From the NCBI GenBank assembly GCA_050187875.1, contig JBFWXB010000017.1:27164-91163 (forward strand): 64,000 bases of DNA, given 5' to 3'. This document shows positions 51,245 to 60,559 of the stretch, one piece after another (the first letter of the stretch is position 1; every line of letters begins with the position of its first letter). This DNA comes from JAFKKS01 sp050187875. GTDB taxonomy: Bacteria > Pseudomonadota > Alphaproteobacteria > Rhizobiales > Xanthobacteraceae. Below the pieces are notes generated by a model, which saw nothing but the letters and a program-made list of their open reading frames with translations, was not told where the DNA came from and searched no databases. A program made the translations under genes and the position numbers.

Positions 51245-51274
51245 CTTTCACTGGAAACTTTCACGATGTGAAAG
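51245..51274. promoter_or_regulatory. Palindromic operator candidate between divergent operons
   Basis: CTTTCAC-GAT-GTGAAAG at 51258-51274 is a perfect 7+7 palindrome, and a third half-site CTTTCAC lies at 51245-51251, 13 bases away. It sits between hyuA and the ABC binding-protein gene, 70-80 bases from each start. The IclR-family regulator of this module is the likely binder. Confidence 0.6.
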
Positions 51275-51352
51275 AAGTTGAGAATAAGCGTTGTCCCCGT
51301 CGCGGCGTGATAAGACACTTTTGCACCGTCGATCTTCAACGAGGGGATAACG

Positions 51353-52396
51353 ATGTTGAACGACATGCGGAGGTTTGGATACGCGGCGTTGGCGGCGATC
51401 GCGATCTTGGGATCGGGTGCGGTCCATGCGGATGAGACGCTTTCTTTTGCTGGCTATGGAGGCGAGCCGCAGAAGGTGCAGGACAAGGCATTCTTCCAGC
51501 CGGCGAAGAAGGCCCTAGGCGTCACCGTGCTGCAGGACAGTCACGGCGGTTATGCAAAGATTAAAGCGCAGGTCCTATCCGGCAATCCGAGCTATGATCT
51601 CGTAGCACTGGGATGCGCCGAGGCGGCGCGTGCCGCGAAGGAAGGCTTGTTGGAGCCGCTCGACTATTCATTGATTCCGAACGCGAAGGATCTCGATGCG
51701 CCGCTACGTGCGAAGTATCACGTCGGTGAGTGGACGTTCTCGACGGTCATTTCTTGGAACACGAAGACCGTAAAGAACCCGCCGAAGACCTGGGCGCAAT
51801 TCTGGGACGTGAAAGCCTTCCCCGGTAAGCGAGCTCTCAGCGCCAATGCACGACAGATGTTGGAGATTGCGCTGCTCGCGGATGGCGTTCCCGCGGACAA
51901 ACTCTATCCGATCGATGTGGACCGCGCGTTCAAAAGCCTGGAGAAGATCAAACCCCACCTGGCGCTATGGTGGAGCTCCGGCGCCCAGTCGGTGCAGTTG
52001 CTCAACGACGGTGAGGTGGATCTGGCCGCGATGTGGAACGGTCGCGTCCAGGCCGCGATCGATAGCGGCGCTCCGGCGAACTACACGTACAACGACGGCG
52101 TGTTTGACGTTGAATGCTTCATGGTCCCCAAGGGAACCAAGAAGAAAGAGTTGGCCATGAAGGTCATCAACGTCATGCTCGACGCCAAGAACCAGGCGAC
52201 GGCGGCGTCGATGATCGACTACGGTCCGGTTAATCCGCGCGCGTATGACATGGGCATCATTCCTCAGGACCGTCTGAAGCGGCTGCCGTCCAGCCCCGAC
52301 AATTTGTCACGACAGGCCAAGCTCGATGCCGCTTGGTATGCGAGCGACGATGCGGATAAGGCGTTCGCTCGCTGGACGACACTGTTGCAGAAATAG
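51353..52396 (+). CDS. ABC importer substrate-binding protein, PotD-like
   Basis: This is a 347-residue periplasmic binding protein of the polyamine/opine/Fe-type family. The signal peptide ends AVHAD. The mature start LSFAGYGGEPQKVQDKAFFQPAKKALGV and the late block LWWSSGAQSVQLLNDGEVDLAAMWNGR are typical. It is the first gene of a rightward operon with one ATPase and two permeases. The ligand is probably an amide or amine compound processed by the divergent hydantoinase genes; this is inferred from position only. Confidence 0.91.
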   Translation: MLNDMRRFGYAALAAIAILGSGAVHADETLSFAGYGGEPQKVQDKAFFQPAKKALGVTVLQDSHGGYAKIKAQVLSGNPSYDLVALGCAEAARAAKEGLLEPLDYSLIPNAKDLDAPLRAKYHVGEWTFSTVISWNTKTVKNPPKTWAQFWDVKAFPGKRALSANARQMLEIALLADGVPADKLYPIDVDRAFKSLEKIKPHLALWWSSGAQSVQLLNDGEVDLAAMWNGRVQAAIDSGAPANYTYNDGVFDVECFMVPKGTKKKELAMKVINVMLDAKNQATAASMIDYGPVNPRAYDMGIIPQDRLKRLPSSPDNLSRQAKLDAAWYASDDADKAFARWTTLLQK

Positions 52397-52424
52397 TGTC
52401 GAGCGTGGGCGAGGACGTCGGGGT

Positions 52425-53516
52425 ATGAGCAAGGTGATCGCCGGGGATGGCTCTCCGGTTGCCATATCGGTCCGAGACGCAAGCAAGCGCTATGGTGTCC
52501 TGACAGTCCTCGACTCCGTTTCTCTTGACGTGGCGGCCGGGGAGTTTGTTACGCTCCTCGGTCCGTCGGGCTCGGGCAAAACCACGCTTCTGAACATCAT
52601 CGCGGGGTTCAATCGTCTCGAGCAGGGAAAGGTCTTCTTCGCTGGCAAGGATGTGACCGATCTGCCGCCGCACAAACGCGGCATCGGGATCGTCTTTCAG
52701 AACTATGCGCTGTTTCCGCACATGACCGTCGCGGAGAATCTGGCCTTTCCTTTGAAGGCGCGCGGCATGCCGCGCGAGGAAGCGGCGAAGGCAATCGACT
52801 GGGCGCTTTCGCTCGTCCAGCTCTCGGGTTACGGCGAGCGTGGCATCAATCAACTGTCCGGCGGGCAGCGCCAGCGCGTCGCCCTGGCGAGAGCCGTTGT
52901 CTTTCGCCCCAAGCTGATCCTGATGGACGAGCCGCTTTCGGCTCTCGACAAGCAGTTGCGCGAGCGCATGCAGATCGAGCTCCGCAATCTGCATGAGCAC
53001 ATCGGCGCGACGACAATCTACGTGACGCACGATCAGCGCGAAGCGCTGACGATGAGCAATCGTATCGCTGTTCTCAATCACGGACGCATTGTGCAGCTTG
53101 CCGAGCCGCGCGAGATTTACGACCGCCCCGCCGACTCTTTCGTCGCCCAGTTCATCGGCGAGGGGATGCTGGCGCCGGTGACGCGTGTTGATGACTACGT
53201 TGTGACCCTGAACGGCCGCCGCTTTCGCACGACGCAGAAAGTGCCTCCGAACGGCGATCTTGTGCTGGTGATGCGCTCCGAGAAGTTACGCCTCGCGCGC
53301 GGTGAGGAGGAGAACGTAATCGAAGCGGTGGTGCGGCAGCACGTCTTCCAGGGCGAAAGCCTGCTGGCGCTTCTGGAGCTCGATAACGGCTTCAGCTTTT
53401 TCTACCGTCAGCCGACCCACATCGACATGGATCACAGCTTACCTGGCGAAGGCGAGCGCGCCGTATTCGCGCTGCATCCCGAGCACACCGTGATCGTGCC
53501 GCGCAGTACGGGGTGA
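52425..53516 (+). CDS. ABC importer ATPase, PotA-like
   Basis: This 363-residue ATPase has Walker A GPSGSGKTT, Q-loop FQNYALFPHMTV, signature LSGGQRQR and Walker B LILMDEPLSALD, then a C-terminal TOBE-type regulatory domain. It is typical of polyamine/opine importers. The ATG at 52425 lies 28 bases after the binding-protein stop; an upstream in-frame ATG at 52326 would overlap that gene. The next permease starts six bases after its stop. Confidence 0.93.
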   Translation: MSKVIAGDGSPVAISVRDASKRYGVLTVLDSVSLDVAAGEFVTLLGPSGSGKTTLLNIIAGFNRLEQGKVFFAGKDVTDLPPHKRGIGIVFQNYALFPHMTVAENLAFPLKARGMPREEAAKAIDWALSLVQLSGYGERGINQLSGGQRQRVALARAVVFRPKLILMDEPLSALDKQLRERMQIELRNLHEHIGATTIYVTHDQREALTMSNRIAVLNHGRIVQLAEPREIYDRPADSFVAQFIGEGMLAPVTRVDDYVVTLNGRRFRTTQKVPPNGDLVLVMRSEKLRLARGEEENVIEAVVRQHVFQGESLLALLELDNGFSFFYRQPTHIDMDHSLPGEGERAVFALHPEHTVIVPRSTG

Positions 53517-53522
53517 AGCGTC

Positions 53523-54362
53523 ATGCGCCGGCATCTCATCGCGCGATTCATGCTGCTGGCGCCGGCGTTTCTGTTCGTCGGCGGCTTGCTGCTTCTGCCG
53601 CTCGCGTGGATGCTCTTTTTGTCTTTCGTGGACGCCGGGCAATTCTCCCTCGTGCATTACGCGCGGATGCTCAACGACCCGAGTTACGCCAAGAGCTTCT
53701 GGCTGACTTTCCAAATTGCCGGCACGGTTACGCTGGCGGCGATCCTTCTCGGCTATCCGCTGTGCTACTGGATGCTGCGCCTGTCGGTAGTCTGGCAGCG
53801 CATCGTGATGATCTGTGTGCTCATTCCGTTCTGGACCAGCCTGCTTGTGCGCACATATGCGTGGCTGGTGCTGCTGCAGCGCCGGGGCTTGGTCAACACG
53901 ACGCTGCAAGACTTGGGCGTGCTCGGTGAGCCGGTCCAGCTGATGTACAACGTCACCGGCACCACGATTGGTATGACGCATATCCTGCTGCCGTTCCTTG
54001 TCCTGCCGCTCTTCGCCGCGATGCAGCAGATCGATAGGGACGTGCTGCGCGCCGCGGCCGCGCTTGGAGCGTCACCGATATTCGCGTTCTGGCGCGTCTT
54101 TTTCCCGCTCTCGCTGCCGGGTCTCGGCGCCGGCGCGATGCTGGTCTTCGTCCTATCCATTGGTTACTACGTGACCCCGCAGTTGCTCGGCGGCGGCACC
54201 ACTGTGATGATCGGGCAGATCATTCAGCGCAATGTCGAGCTTTTCAGCGCCTGGGGGGCGGCAAGCGCGGTATCCGTTGTACTGTTCGTTATCGTGCTGC
54301 TCCTCTTCTACGGCATGAACCGCCTGGTTTCTCTGGACCGGGTATTCGGGGGATCGAACTGA
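53523..54362 (+). CDS. ABC importer permease 1, PotB-like
   Basis: This is a 279-residue permease with six predicted helices, the first at about residues 10-32. The ATPase-coupling EAA loop reads AAAALGASPIFAFWRVFFPLSLPG. The stop shares a base with the ATG of the second permease (TGATG), so the two are translated together as a heterodimer. Confidence 0.92.
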   Translation: MRRHLIARFMLLAPAFLFVGGLLLLPLAWMLFLSFVDAGQFSLVHYARMLNDPSYAKSFWLTFQIAGTVTLAAILLGYPLCYWMLRLSVVWQRIVMICVLIPFWTSLLVRTYAWLVLLQRRGLVNTTLQDLGVLGEPVQLMYNVTGTTIGMTHILLPFLVLPLFAAMQQIDRDVLRAAAALGASPIFAFWRVFFPLSLPGLGAGAMLVFVLSIGYYVTPQLLGGGTTVMIGQIIQRNVELFSAWGAASAVSVVLFVIVLLLFYGMNRLVSLDRVFGGSN

Positions 54363-55162
54363 TGGACGCTCCTCTTGGCGCGAGCCGTCGTTCGAACGCC
54401 GCTCTCGGACTGTTCGGCGCCGCTGTCGTCATCTTCCTGGTGCTGCCGACGATCATCGTCGTGCCGATGTCGTTCTCGGACTCTCGATATTTGAGTTTTC
54501 CGCCGACGGCGTGGTCGCTGCGCTGGTACAGGGAGTATTTCAATAGCGCGGAGTGGATGCTGGCGACGATCGTCAGCCTCCAGGTGGCGATGTGCACCTG
54601 CGTCATCGCGACGCCGATCGGCGTCGCTGCGGCCTACGCGCTTTTTGTCAATCCGGGGAAGGCGGCGCGAGTCATCTATACGGCGCTTATGATGCCATTG
54701 ATGGTGCCGCACATCATCGCCGCGATCGGCATCTTCTTCGTTTATGCGCGCTTTGGCATGAACAATAGCGTGCTCGGCATCGTGCTCGCGCATACGATGC
54801 TTGCCATTCCGTTCGTCCTGATTACGACGCTCTCGGGGCTGCAGGGTTATGACATGGCGCAAGAGCGCGCGGCGCAGAGCCTGGGCGTCAACCGCGTGAG
54901 CGCCTTCCTGAAGGTGACGGCGCCGCAGATCAAGGGCAGCATCATCGCGGGCGCGCTCTTTGCCTTCATCAGTTCGTTGGACGAGGTGGTCGTAAGCCTG
55001 TTTATCAGCGGTGGCCCAACGTCCACGTTGCCGAAGCGAATGTTCGTGGCGCTGCGCGACGAGGTCGACCCGACGATCGCCTCGATCAGCTCTCTTCTGA
55101 TCATCACGAGCCTCGGCATCGGATTGGCGGCCGTTGTAGCCAGCCGCAATAAGTACGCCTAG
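54362..55162 (+). CDS. ABC importer permease 2, PotC-like
   Basis: This is a 266-residue permease with six predicted helices and the EAA loop AAQSLGVNRVSAFLKVTAPQI. It completes the importer with permease 1. Its stop overlaps the end of the convergent IclR-type gene by four bases, so transcription of the two collides here without a terminator. Confidence 0.92.
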   Translation: MDAPLGASRRSNAALGLFGAAVVIFLVLPTIIVVPMSFSDSRYLSFPPTAWSLRWYREYFNSAEWMLATIVSLQVAMCTCVIATPIGVAAAYALFVNPGKAARVIYTALMMPLMVPHIIAAIGIFFVYARFGMNNSVLGIVLAHTMLAIPFVLITTLSGLQGYDMAQERAAQSLGVNRVSAFLKVTAPQIKGSIIAGALFAFISSLDEVVVSLFISGGPTSTLPKRMFVALRDEVDPTIASISSLLIITSLGIGLAAVVASRNKYA

Positions 55163-55947
55163 CGGGACGCGGAAGCCCTGCGGCCCGTTTGCGTTTGTCC
55201 ACGGCCCAGCCGCTGAAATTCGCGCGTGAGCGTGCGCGCCACGTCGGTGAGCTCGCGTTTGTGGCGCTCGATCTGGCGTTCGCCGAAGCGATTCAGCGAG
55301 GCGGTCACGAAGAGGGCGCCGAGCAAGTGCGAGAGATGATCAAAGACCGGAACCGTCAGGCTGCCAGCATCTTCGACATTTTCGGCTATCGAGAGGTGGA
55401 AGCCGGTGCGGCGGATCATATCGATTTTTTTCATGAGGGATTCGCGATCCGGTACCGTGCCAGTTGCCATCTTCTTCAGCTTTACGTCGCGAAGATAGCG
55501 ATGGCGCCAAGCAGCCGGCTGGAAGGCGATCAGCACCATCCCGAATGCGCAGTGCAGGGGAATTTCCCGGGAATAAGGCTCGATGATGTGCGGTGTTTGG
55601 GATCCGTAGCACCAGTCGACCACGACCGCTTCATTGCCCTGCAGCACGGCAAGCCCGCTGTCGATCTTGGTCGCACGAGCCAATTCCTCAATGAACGGAT
55701 GCGCAATCTGCAGCGATCTTCGATACGGCTCCAGCGGTGTCACGAGAGGAAGCAAGCGCGCGCCCAGCTCGTAGCGGCGATCGTCGCCACGCTTGAAAAT
55801 GCCGTTGTCGACGAGCGATTTGGCAATTCGACTGACCGTTGGCAGCGGAAGCTGACTCTCCGCGCTCATCGCAGTGAGGCTGATTGGACCGGACTTCGCG
55901 ACCAGCCGCATAAGCTTAACTGCTCTGTCGAGCACCTGAATGGACAT
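55159..55947 (-). CDS. IclR-family transcriptional regulator
   Basis: This 262-residue regulator has an N-terminal winged HTH (ISLTAMSAESQLPLPTVSRIAKSLVDNGIF) and a C-terminal IclR effector domain (LHCAFGMVLIAF, GTVPDRESLMKKIDMIRRTGF). It is the natural local regulator of the importer and hydantoinase operons; IclR proteins commonly bind palindromes like the one at 51258. It is convergent with permease 2. Whether it represses or activates cannot be told. Confidence 0.91.
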   Translation of the reverse strand: MSIQVLDRAVKLMRLVAKSGPISLTAMSAESQLPLPTVSRIAKSLVDNGIFKRGDDRRYELGARLLPLVTPLEPYRRSLQIAHPFIEELARATKIDSGLAVLQGNEAVVVDWCYGSQTPHIIEPYSREIPLHCAFGMVLIAFQPAAWRHRYLRDVKLKKMATGTVPDRESLMKKIDMIRRTGFHLSIAENVEDAGSLTVPVFDHLSHLLGALFVTASLNRFGERQIERHKRELTDVARTLTREFQRLGRGQTQTGRRASASR

Positions 55948-56263
55948 GTCACCGCAACTGCAAGGATTGCACCACGACTTTGTACACGCGGGCGGTTGCT
56001 TGCCTCGGCTTAGCCGAGCGAAAAGTACAGAATTCTCATGATCTAATCCGACGGCCTATGACCGTGATCCGAGTGGCTTCATAAGCAGAAATTTCGCTCG
56101 ACTTCGCCCGCAAAGGAAGCATGTGTATGCATCGACGATCGAATTCCTAAACGATTTCGTATGAATGCCCATGCGAACGGGGGAGCGTAAGATTGGATCC
56201 GACTGCACAACAAAACTTAATTGATTGTGCAGCCCGGAAGGTTGGGCGGACAGTAGGCTAGGA
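55948..56263. other. Gap between the IclR gene and the scarred insertion zone
   Basis: These ~315 bases hold the presumed promoter of the IclR-type gene (an AT-richer patch with CGGCTTAGCCG near 56007) but no gene I can support. The composition is less GC-rich than the flanks, as often near insertion points. Confidence 0.4.
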
Positions 56264-56458
56264 TCACCAGCGCGAGCCGATGCCTAACGATCGAGTGGGC
56301 GCCGCTGAGTTCATTTCATTTTTCAGCCAGGTTGTCGGCCGACCTCTCTTGAGACCGCCGGCGTAGGCATCGGGCCGGCGGGCCGAATTGCGTGGACGCC
56401 CCTCCGCGTCGAGCTGAAACCCGTCATACACGACGCCGCCATCGGGCGCGATCACCAC
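56264..56458 (-). other. Short unrecognised frame beside the AAA remnant
   Basis: A 64-codon minus-strand frame (MVIAPDGGVVYDGFQLDAEG...) follows the AAA remnant in a different frame. It has no family I recognise and no ribosome site. It is probably another decayed piece of an accessory gene. Confidence 0.3.
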
Positions 56459-56772
56459 ATTGGAGATTCTGCTCGATATAGTCGGCGTTGAAGACCAGCA
56501 GGGCGGCGCTCAAGTCCTGTTGGCTTTGGCAGGCAGCCGAAGTCGGTTTCATCGCCCAATGTCACTTCGAACGAACAACTATCCGGCAATTTCGGGTGAA
56601 GCACGCCGACTTGGAAGCTGGCAAACAAACGCGAGAGCGTGCTTTTTCCCGAACCATTGAAGCCGTAGATCAGATTGTAGCGGCGCAGTTGGAGAGATGG
56701 TGACCGTACAGCGCGATCCGCAAAGATGCCCATGCCTTGCATCGACCGCAGATTCGTGACGATTGCCGACAT
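56459..56772 (-). pseudogene. AAA ATPase (RloC/PrrC-type, AAA_13-like) N-terminal remnant
   Basis: The minus strand starts MSAIVTNLRSMQGMGIF and keeps the Walker A block YGFNGSGKSTLSRLFASF, followed by a beta-strand region (CSFEVTLGD). After about residue 80 the matching sequence LLVFNADYIEQNLQ continues in another frame, so the gene is frameshifted, then lost. These features match the N-terminus of large AAA_13 ATPases, some of which (RloC, PrrC) are anticodon nucleases of phage defence. Only a relic remains. Confidence 0.65.
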
Positions 56773-56815
56773 CCACCCCCCTTTCCCAATGACGTGCTCC
56801 CCAATTTCCCGCCGG

Positions 56816-57130
56816 TCATAAGTTAGGTTCGGCTTCAATTTGGCTCTCTCCCGAGGGCCGGTTTGCGAACATCGATGGCGCCAGGCCGCCGAGGCTCGAA
56901 GGGGTCTGACGGTATTGTAATCGATCCGCCAGGCTTCGATGATCCCGCGCGCTTGCGATAGCGAGCAGAAGACGTGTTCGTTGAGGCATTCGTCGCGTAG
57001 TCGACCATTGAAGGATTCGACGAAAGCGTTCTGTACCGGCTTGCCGGGCGCGATGTAACGCCATTCGATGCCGGTCAACATTGGCGGGCGATAGCGCAAT
57101 ACCTCACTGGCCAATTTAGGGCTGCATACA
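56816..57130 (-). pseudogene. IS3-family transposase remnant (OrfB C-terminus)
   Basis: The minus strand encodes TGIEWRYIAPGKPVQNAFVESFNGRLRDECLNEH and IIEAWRIDYNTVRP, the end of an IS3-family DDE integrase domain including the last catalytic Glu region. One base change in length breaks the frame, and the tail PSSLGGLAPSMFANR continues in the next frame to a stop at 56816. The catalytic core upstream is missing and I see no intact terminal repeats. It lies just before the DUF2778 gene. Confidence 0.85.
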
Positions 57131-57172
57131 GAGCCGCGTCTTCGTCGTGGTACTAGAGCATCACCCGCCGAA

Positions 57173-58330
57173 CTAGCGCGAAGCGGCCGGCTTTGCGGAT
57201 GCGAAATTCGATATCCAGGACGTGAAACTGGCGCCGATATCGGCGTGTTCGCGACTCGGCGGAGTGTCGTCGCCCGCATAAGCGAGCCGCCGCGCGGCGG
57301 CATCTTGCGTCTGTGCGCGCGCAACCACCGTATCTCTTCCATCGAAGCGTGGCGCGCGATCGAGCTTCGTCACGACGATAAGGCGTTCGACATCGCCGCG
57401 CACGAAGGCCCTCAGGAATCGAGGATAATCCTTGAACGAGACGCAGCCGTTCGATTGTCCGTTCGGCCCGAGCATGTAGGTGTGCGCCAGAATGCCATTG
57501 CGGCGAAACATCGCCCTTTCGTCTTCCGGCAAAAGGCGGATCGCCTGCACGCCATGGAAGAGCCTCTCGCGCAATCGCAGGCGATAAACGTTCGGCGGCG
57601 TCACGCCGCGCATCTTCACGTGCATGCTGCGCGGGTTGTCCATGAGCGACCCGAGCCCGGAATGCGCTTCGAGCCTCTCTCCATTCGGCATGTAAACGGT
57701 GCGGGCCGAAATGTCGTAGACGGCAGTTCGCGTTAGCTGTGCATCATTAAGCGATGCGGCCGGCTCGTTCGCGGTCGAGAGCGACGCGATCCGCACGCGC
57801 GAAGGTACCGCTCTCGTCGTCGGGCCGATGGAGCCCACGACCGCGGAATCGGACGGCACGGCGTTGGCGACCCGGGTTGGACGAGTCGAATCGCGTGACC
57901 CGGACGAATGTGCGAAGTTTCTGGGCGGCTCATTTCGCGCGCTCATTAAAGCGTGCGGCGTGACCAGTTGCGGCGCAAAGACGACGGCCGCGTTCAAGGT
58001 TTGGCTCCAGCGCAGCGGCAGGTGCGTATCGGCGATGCGTTCTCTTTTCCAGAGTAACTGGCCCTGCGGCGGCGCCTCCGCACGGGCCGTCATTCGTTGG
58101 GTGAACGTGGCGCCTGTCGCCGCGGATTGATGCGGCGGTGTTCGATGGATGGTGCTGACCCCGCCCTGCTGGGCGTCCGGCAGCGACGCGCCCGAATTGG
58201 TCGGCGCCAGAACAACAGCGCTCCCGCCAAGTATCAATCCGCCGACGACAGCGAGCGTGCCGGCTAGCGTGCGGCGGGCCTTAGCCCGCTGATCTGCGTT
58301 CCGCAGTGGGCGGCGCCCCCCTCGACCCAT
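57173..58330 (-). CDS. DUF2778 (Tlde1-like) exported protein
   Basis: This 385-residue protein has an N-terminal membrane segment (about residues 23-45), a long disordered Ala/Pro/Arg-rich linker, and a C-terminal DUF2778 domain (YDISARTVYMPNGERLEAHSGLGSLMDNPRSMHVKMRG). The L,D-transpeptidase-like active site is HTYMLGPNGQSNGCVSF, with His and Cys. Relatives remodel peptidoglycan or act as type VI effectors (Tlde1); many alphaproteobacteria carry housekeeping copies. No type VI or immunity gene is adjacent, so a cell-wall role is more likely here. Confidence 0.82.
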   Translation of the reverse strand: MGRGGRRPLRNADQRAKARRTLAGTLAVVGGLILGGSAVVLAPTNSGASLPDAQQGGVSTIHRTPPHQSAATGATFTQRMTARAEAPPQGQLLWKRERIADTHLPLRWSQTLNAAVVFAPQLVTPHALMSARNEPPRNFAHSSGSRDSTRPTRVANAVPSDSAVVGSIGPTTRAVPSRVRIASLSTANEPAASLNDAQLTRTAVYDISARTVYMPNGERLEAHSGLGSLMDNPRSMHVKMRGVTPPNVYRLRLRERLFHGVQAIRLLPEDERAMFRRNGILAHTYMLGPNGQSNGCVSFKDYPRFLRAFVRGDVERLIVVTKLDRAPRFDGRDTVVARAQTQDAAARRLAYAGDDTPPSREHADIGASFTSWISNFASAKPAASR

Positions 58331-58904
58331 ACGTACTTACGTCCCCGATACGATCCGTCTTCACCACACTAGGTCAAGCATGGCTAACTGGGCGTAAATG
58401 AGGCTCAAGGTTGGCAGCCTATGCCCGTGTGTTGTCCTGATGAACCAGAGCCACGGCTGCTTGCCAGGGGGGCGAACCACGTGAGCAGTACCGGCCCTTC
58501 TCTGTCGCCGAGCGATGTGCGAGTGGTGGTCATCGCCGTCATGCACGCCACCACGTCGATGCATACGTCTGATAGACGCAGCGATACATCGAGGGCCGAC
58601 CCGGATGCGCAGCGCTGCCTCGTGGCGCTGGCTGACGGGGGGCGACGGCGAGACATGCCGATGTCCTGTTTGTTCTCCGGCCATCATGGCTTCGAGACAT
58701 GCACTTTCGTGGATGTTGTAAGTAAGCCTATCAATCCGCATGCCGCCGATGATGCCGATGCATCCGCCGAAGTCGACCTGGGCGTAACCGGCGGATGGGC
58801 GAGCGGAGTACCGTGGGGCCGGCCAGCGGCACACTCGCTACCAAAGGCTTGTCGGGCTGAAAGAAATCATGAGTATGGCGTCAAGAATGGGAAGGCGAAT
58901 TAAC
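58331..58904. other. Long gap upstream of the P450 gene
   Basis: About 570 bases lie between the DUF2778 start and the P450 gene. Frames of up to 160 codons exist on both strands, but their translations show no domain, membrane segment or coding-like composition. The region probably holds both promoters and decayed sequence from the insertion history. Confidence 0.35.
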
Positions 58905-60116
58905 ATGACAAGTAACGATACTGCCAACGACAAGAATCCCAACTCCGTCGTAGAGCGCGAAGTTGCGCTTACCCTTGCTGAATGGAGCAAGGAGCAAAGC
59001 GTTTATTGGAGCGACGCGCGCAATGCGTGGATCGTCACGAATTTTGCAGAAGCGGCTGAGATTCTCAAAGACTCGAATACGTTCTGGCGCAACGTTTCGG
59101 ATCGGGAGGGTAGTTCCGAGTTCTGGGGTCGGCACCTGATGAATCTCGAAGGCCGCGATCATCAGCGAATGCATGCGGTGCATATGCATTTCACGGGCGA
59201 ACCCTTCGCGGAACGCATTCGTGACAGGGTCAGCCAGATATGTCGCGATCTCTGCGATGGGCTTGTGAGGAAGGGCCACGTCGAATTGAGTGCCGAGTAC
59301 GCCAATTACGCCGTGCTGCTGATTGGTCTCGACTTTCTTGGGTTTGATATATCGGACCGCTCACTGGTGGATCGCGTCGACGCACAGATGAGCATACGGG
59401 CAAAGTGGAAGGAGGCGCTGCTCTCTGGGGATGGTATCTCGCTGGACTCGAAAATCGCGCAAGACGGAAAAGCGGCATTGCAGGTCATTAGAGGCATGCT
59501 GCTGCCGATCATCAGGGGCCGCCGCGAACATCCGCAAGACGATCTGATCAGCCTCATGTGGCAGAAAGGCGTGGACGTATTCCCCGACTGGAATGAGCAC
59601 GACATCATGAATGCGGGTTGGAGTTGTCTCGACAATGAAGGAAAGCCGCTCCAGCGTGGACTCTTGTATATCCTGTGCCGAAACCAGGAGCTCCAGGCAA
59701 AGCTTCGCCAAAATCCGTCACTTGTGCCTTCCTTCGTCCAGGAAGGACTGCGGTTCCTCTCACCTCTGAGAGTCATGCAGCGCGTCGCCAGGAAGGATGT
59801 GGAGATTGGCGGTCAACAGATGCGCAAGGGAGACGCGGTTTCCTTGGTTACGCCGCTTGCGAACCGTGATGAAGAGCGATGGGCCTGTCCGTACTCGTTT
59901 GATCCGGATCGCCCGAGCAGCATGATCAACCTCGCGTTCGGGTATGGGCCCGGATATTGTGTAGGCCGGTATGTTGGCCGGATGGAAGCGGAAGAGGCGA
60001 TCAAGGCGATTCTTGCAAGGACGTCCAAGTTCACGCTGGATCCGGCGGGCGCGGAACCCCAGTGGGCGGGCGATTTCGCTCATTCCGTATCGCCTATTCA
60101 CGCGATTCTCGAGTAG
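58905..60116 (+). CDS. Cytochrome P450 with atypical I-helix
   Basis: This soluble P450-like protein has about 403 residues. The haem-binding loop FGYGPGYCVG with the proximal Cys and the E-x-x-R motif (EGLRF) are present. The I-helix, which usually reads (A/G)Gx(D/E)TT, reads NAGWSCLDNEGKP, so the acid-alcohol pair for oxygen activation is missing. The substrate and redox partners are unknown; no ferredoxin gene is near. GGAAGG precedes ATG 58905; an in-frame ATG at 58869 is possible. It sits between IS3 remnants, suggesting acquisition by transfer. Confidence 0.87.
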   Translation: MTSNDTANDKNPNSVVEREVALTLAEWSKEQSVYWSDARNAWIVTNFAEAAEILKDSNTFWRNVSDREGSSEFWGRHLMNLEGRDHQRMHAVHMHFTGEPFAERIRDRVSQICRDLCDGLVRKGHVELSAEYANYAVLLIGLDFLGFDISDRSLVDRVDAQMSIRAKWKEALLSGDGISLDSKIAQDGKAALQVIRGMLLPIIRGRREHPQDDLISLMWQKGVDVFPDWNEHDIMNAGWSCLDNEGKPLQRGLLYILCRNQELQAKLRQNPSLVPSFVQEGLRFLSPLRVMQRVARKDVEIGGQQMRKGDAVSLVTPLANRDEERWACPYSFDPDRPSSMINLAFGYGPGYCVGRYVGRMEAEEAIKAILARTSKFTLDPAGAEPQWAGDFAHSVSPIHAILE

Positions 60117-60185
60117 GGATCGGCGCATTGCGCGGCCGGTCGGCTTCGTTCGGAATGACCGGCCCCACTGAGTGGTCCGTTTGGA

Positions 60186-60344
60186 ATGTTGGTTTAGGGA
60201 TTGCATTTTAACTATCTGCTTTGGCGCAGGCCAGACGAGGGCGTCGGGTGCCGGGTGGTTGATGTCAAGCGATGAGTGTGGACGCACCGTGTTGTAGCGA
60301 CGACGCCAGTTTTCGATCACGATCTGGGCCTCGAGGCGCAAGCC
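60186..60344 (-). pseudogene. IS3-family transposase 3' remnant
   Basis: On the minus strand GLRLEAQIVIENWRRRYNTVRPHSSLDINHPAPDALVWP matches the C-terminal end of an IS3-type OrfB (compare NTVRPHSSLGYRPPAP in the family). No start, DDE core or full inverted repeats are visible. It is a different element from the one at 56816, because the tail sequences differ. It lies ~215 bases from tRNA-Ile. Confidence 0.8.
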
Positions 60345-60559
60345 AAAACAAACCAGTCTCAGCGCATGCGAATGAAGTCTCCGATTGGACTCGTGCAAGT
60401 CATTGGGAAATAAGAATGTGCCCATCGGAGACCGGCCCTGTATTCTGGCGGCAATGCGCCGGCAGGAAGTCTCTGCGGAAATCTCGCAGAGACAAAAGGC
60501 TCCGATAATGCGGACGCCTTTTGCATTCGTTGTGAAAATCTCTGCGTCCGCGGACTGCG

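Noticed and set aside
58421..58903. 160-residue plus-strand frame upstream of the P450
   Set aside because: The translation looks random, with no domain or signal, and competes with equally long frames on the other strand.
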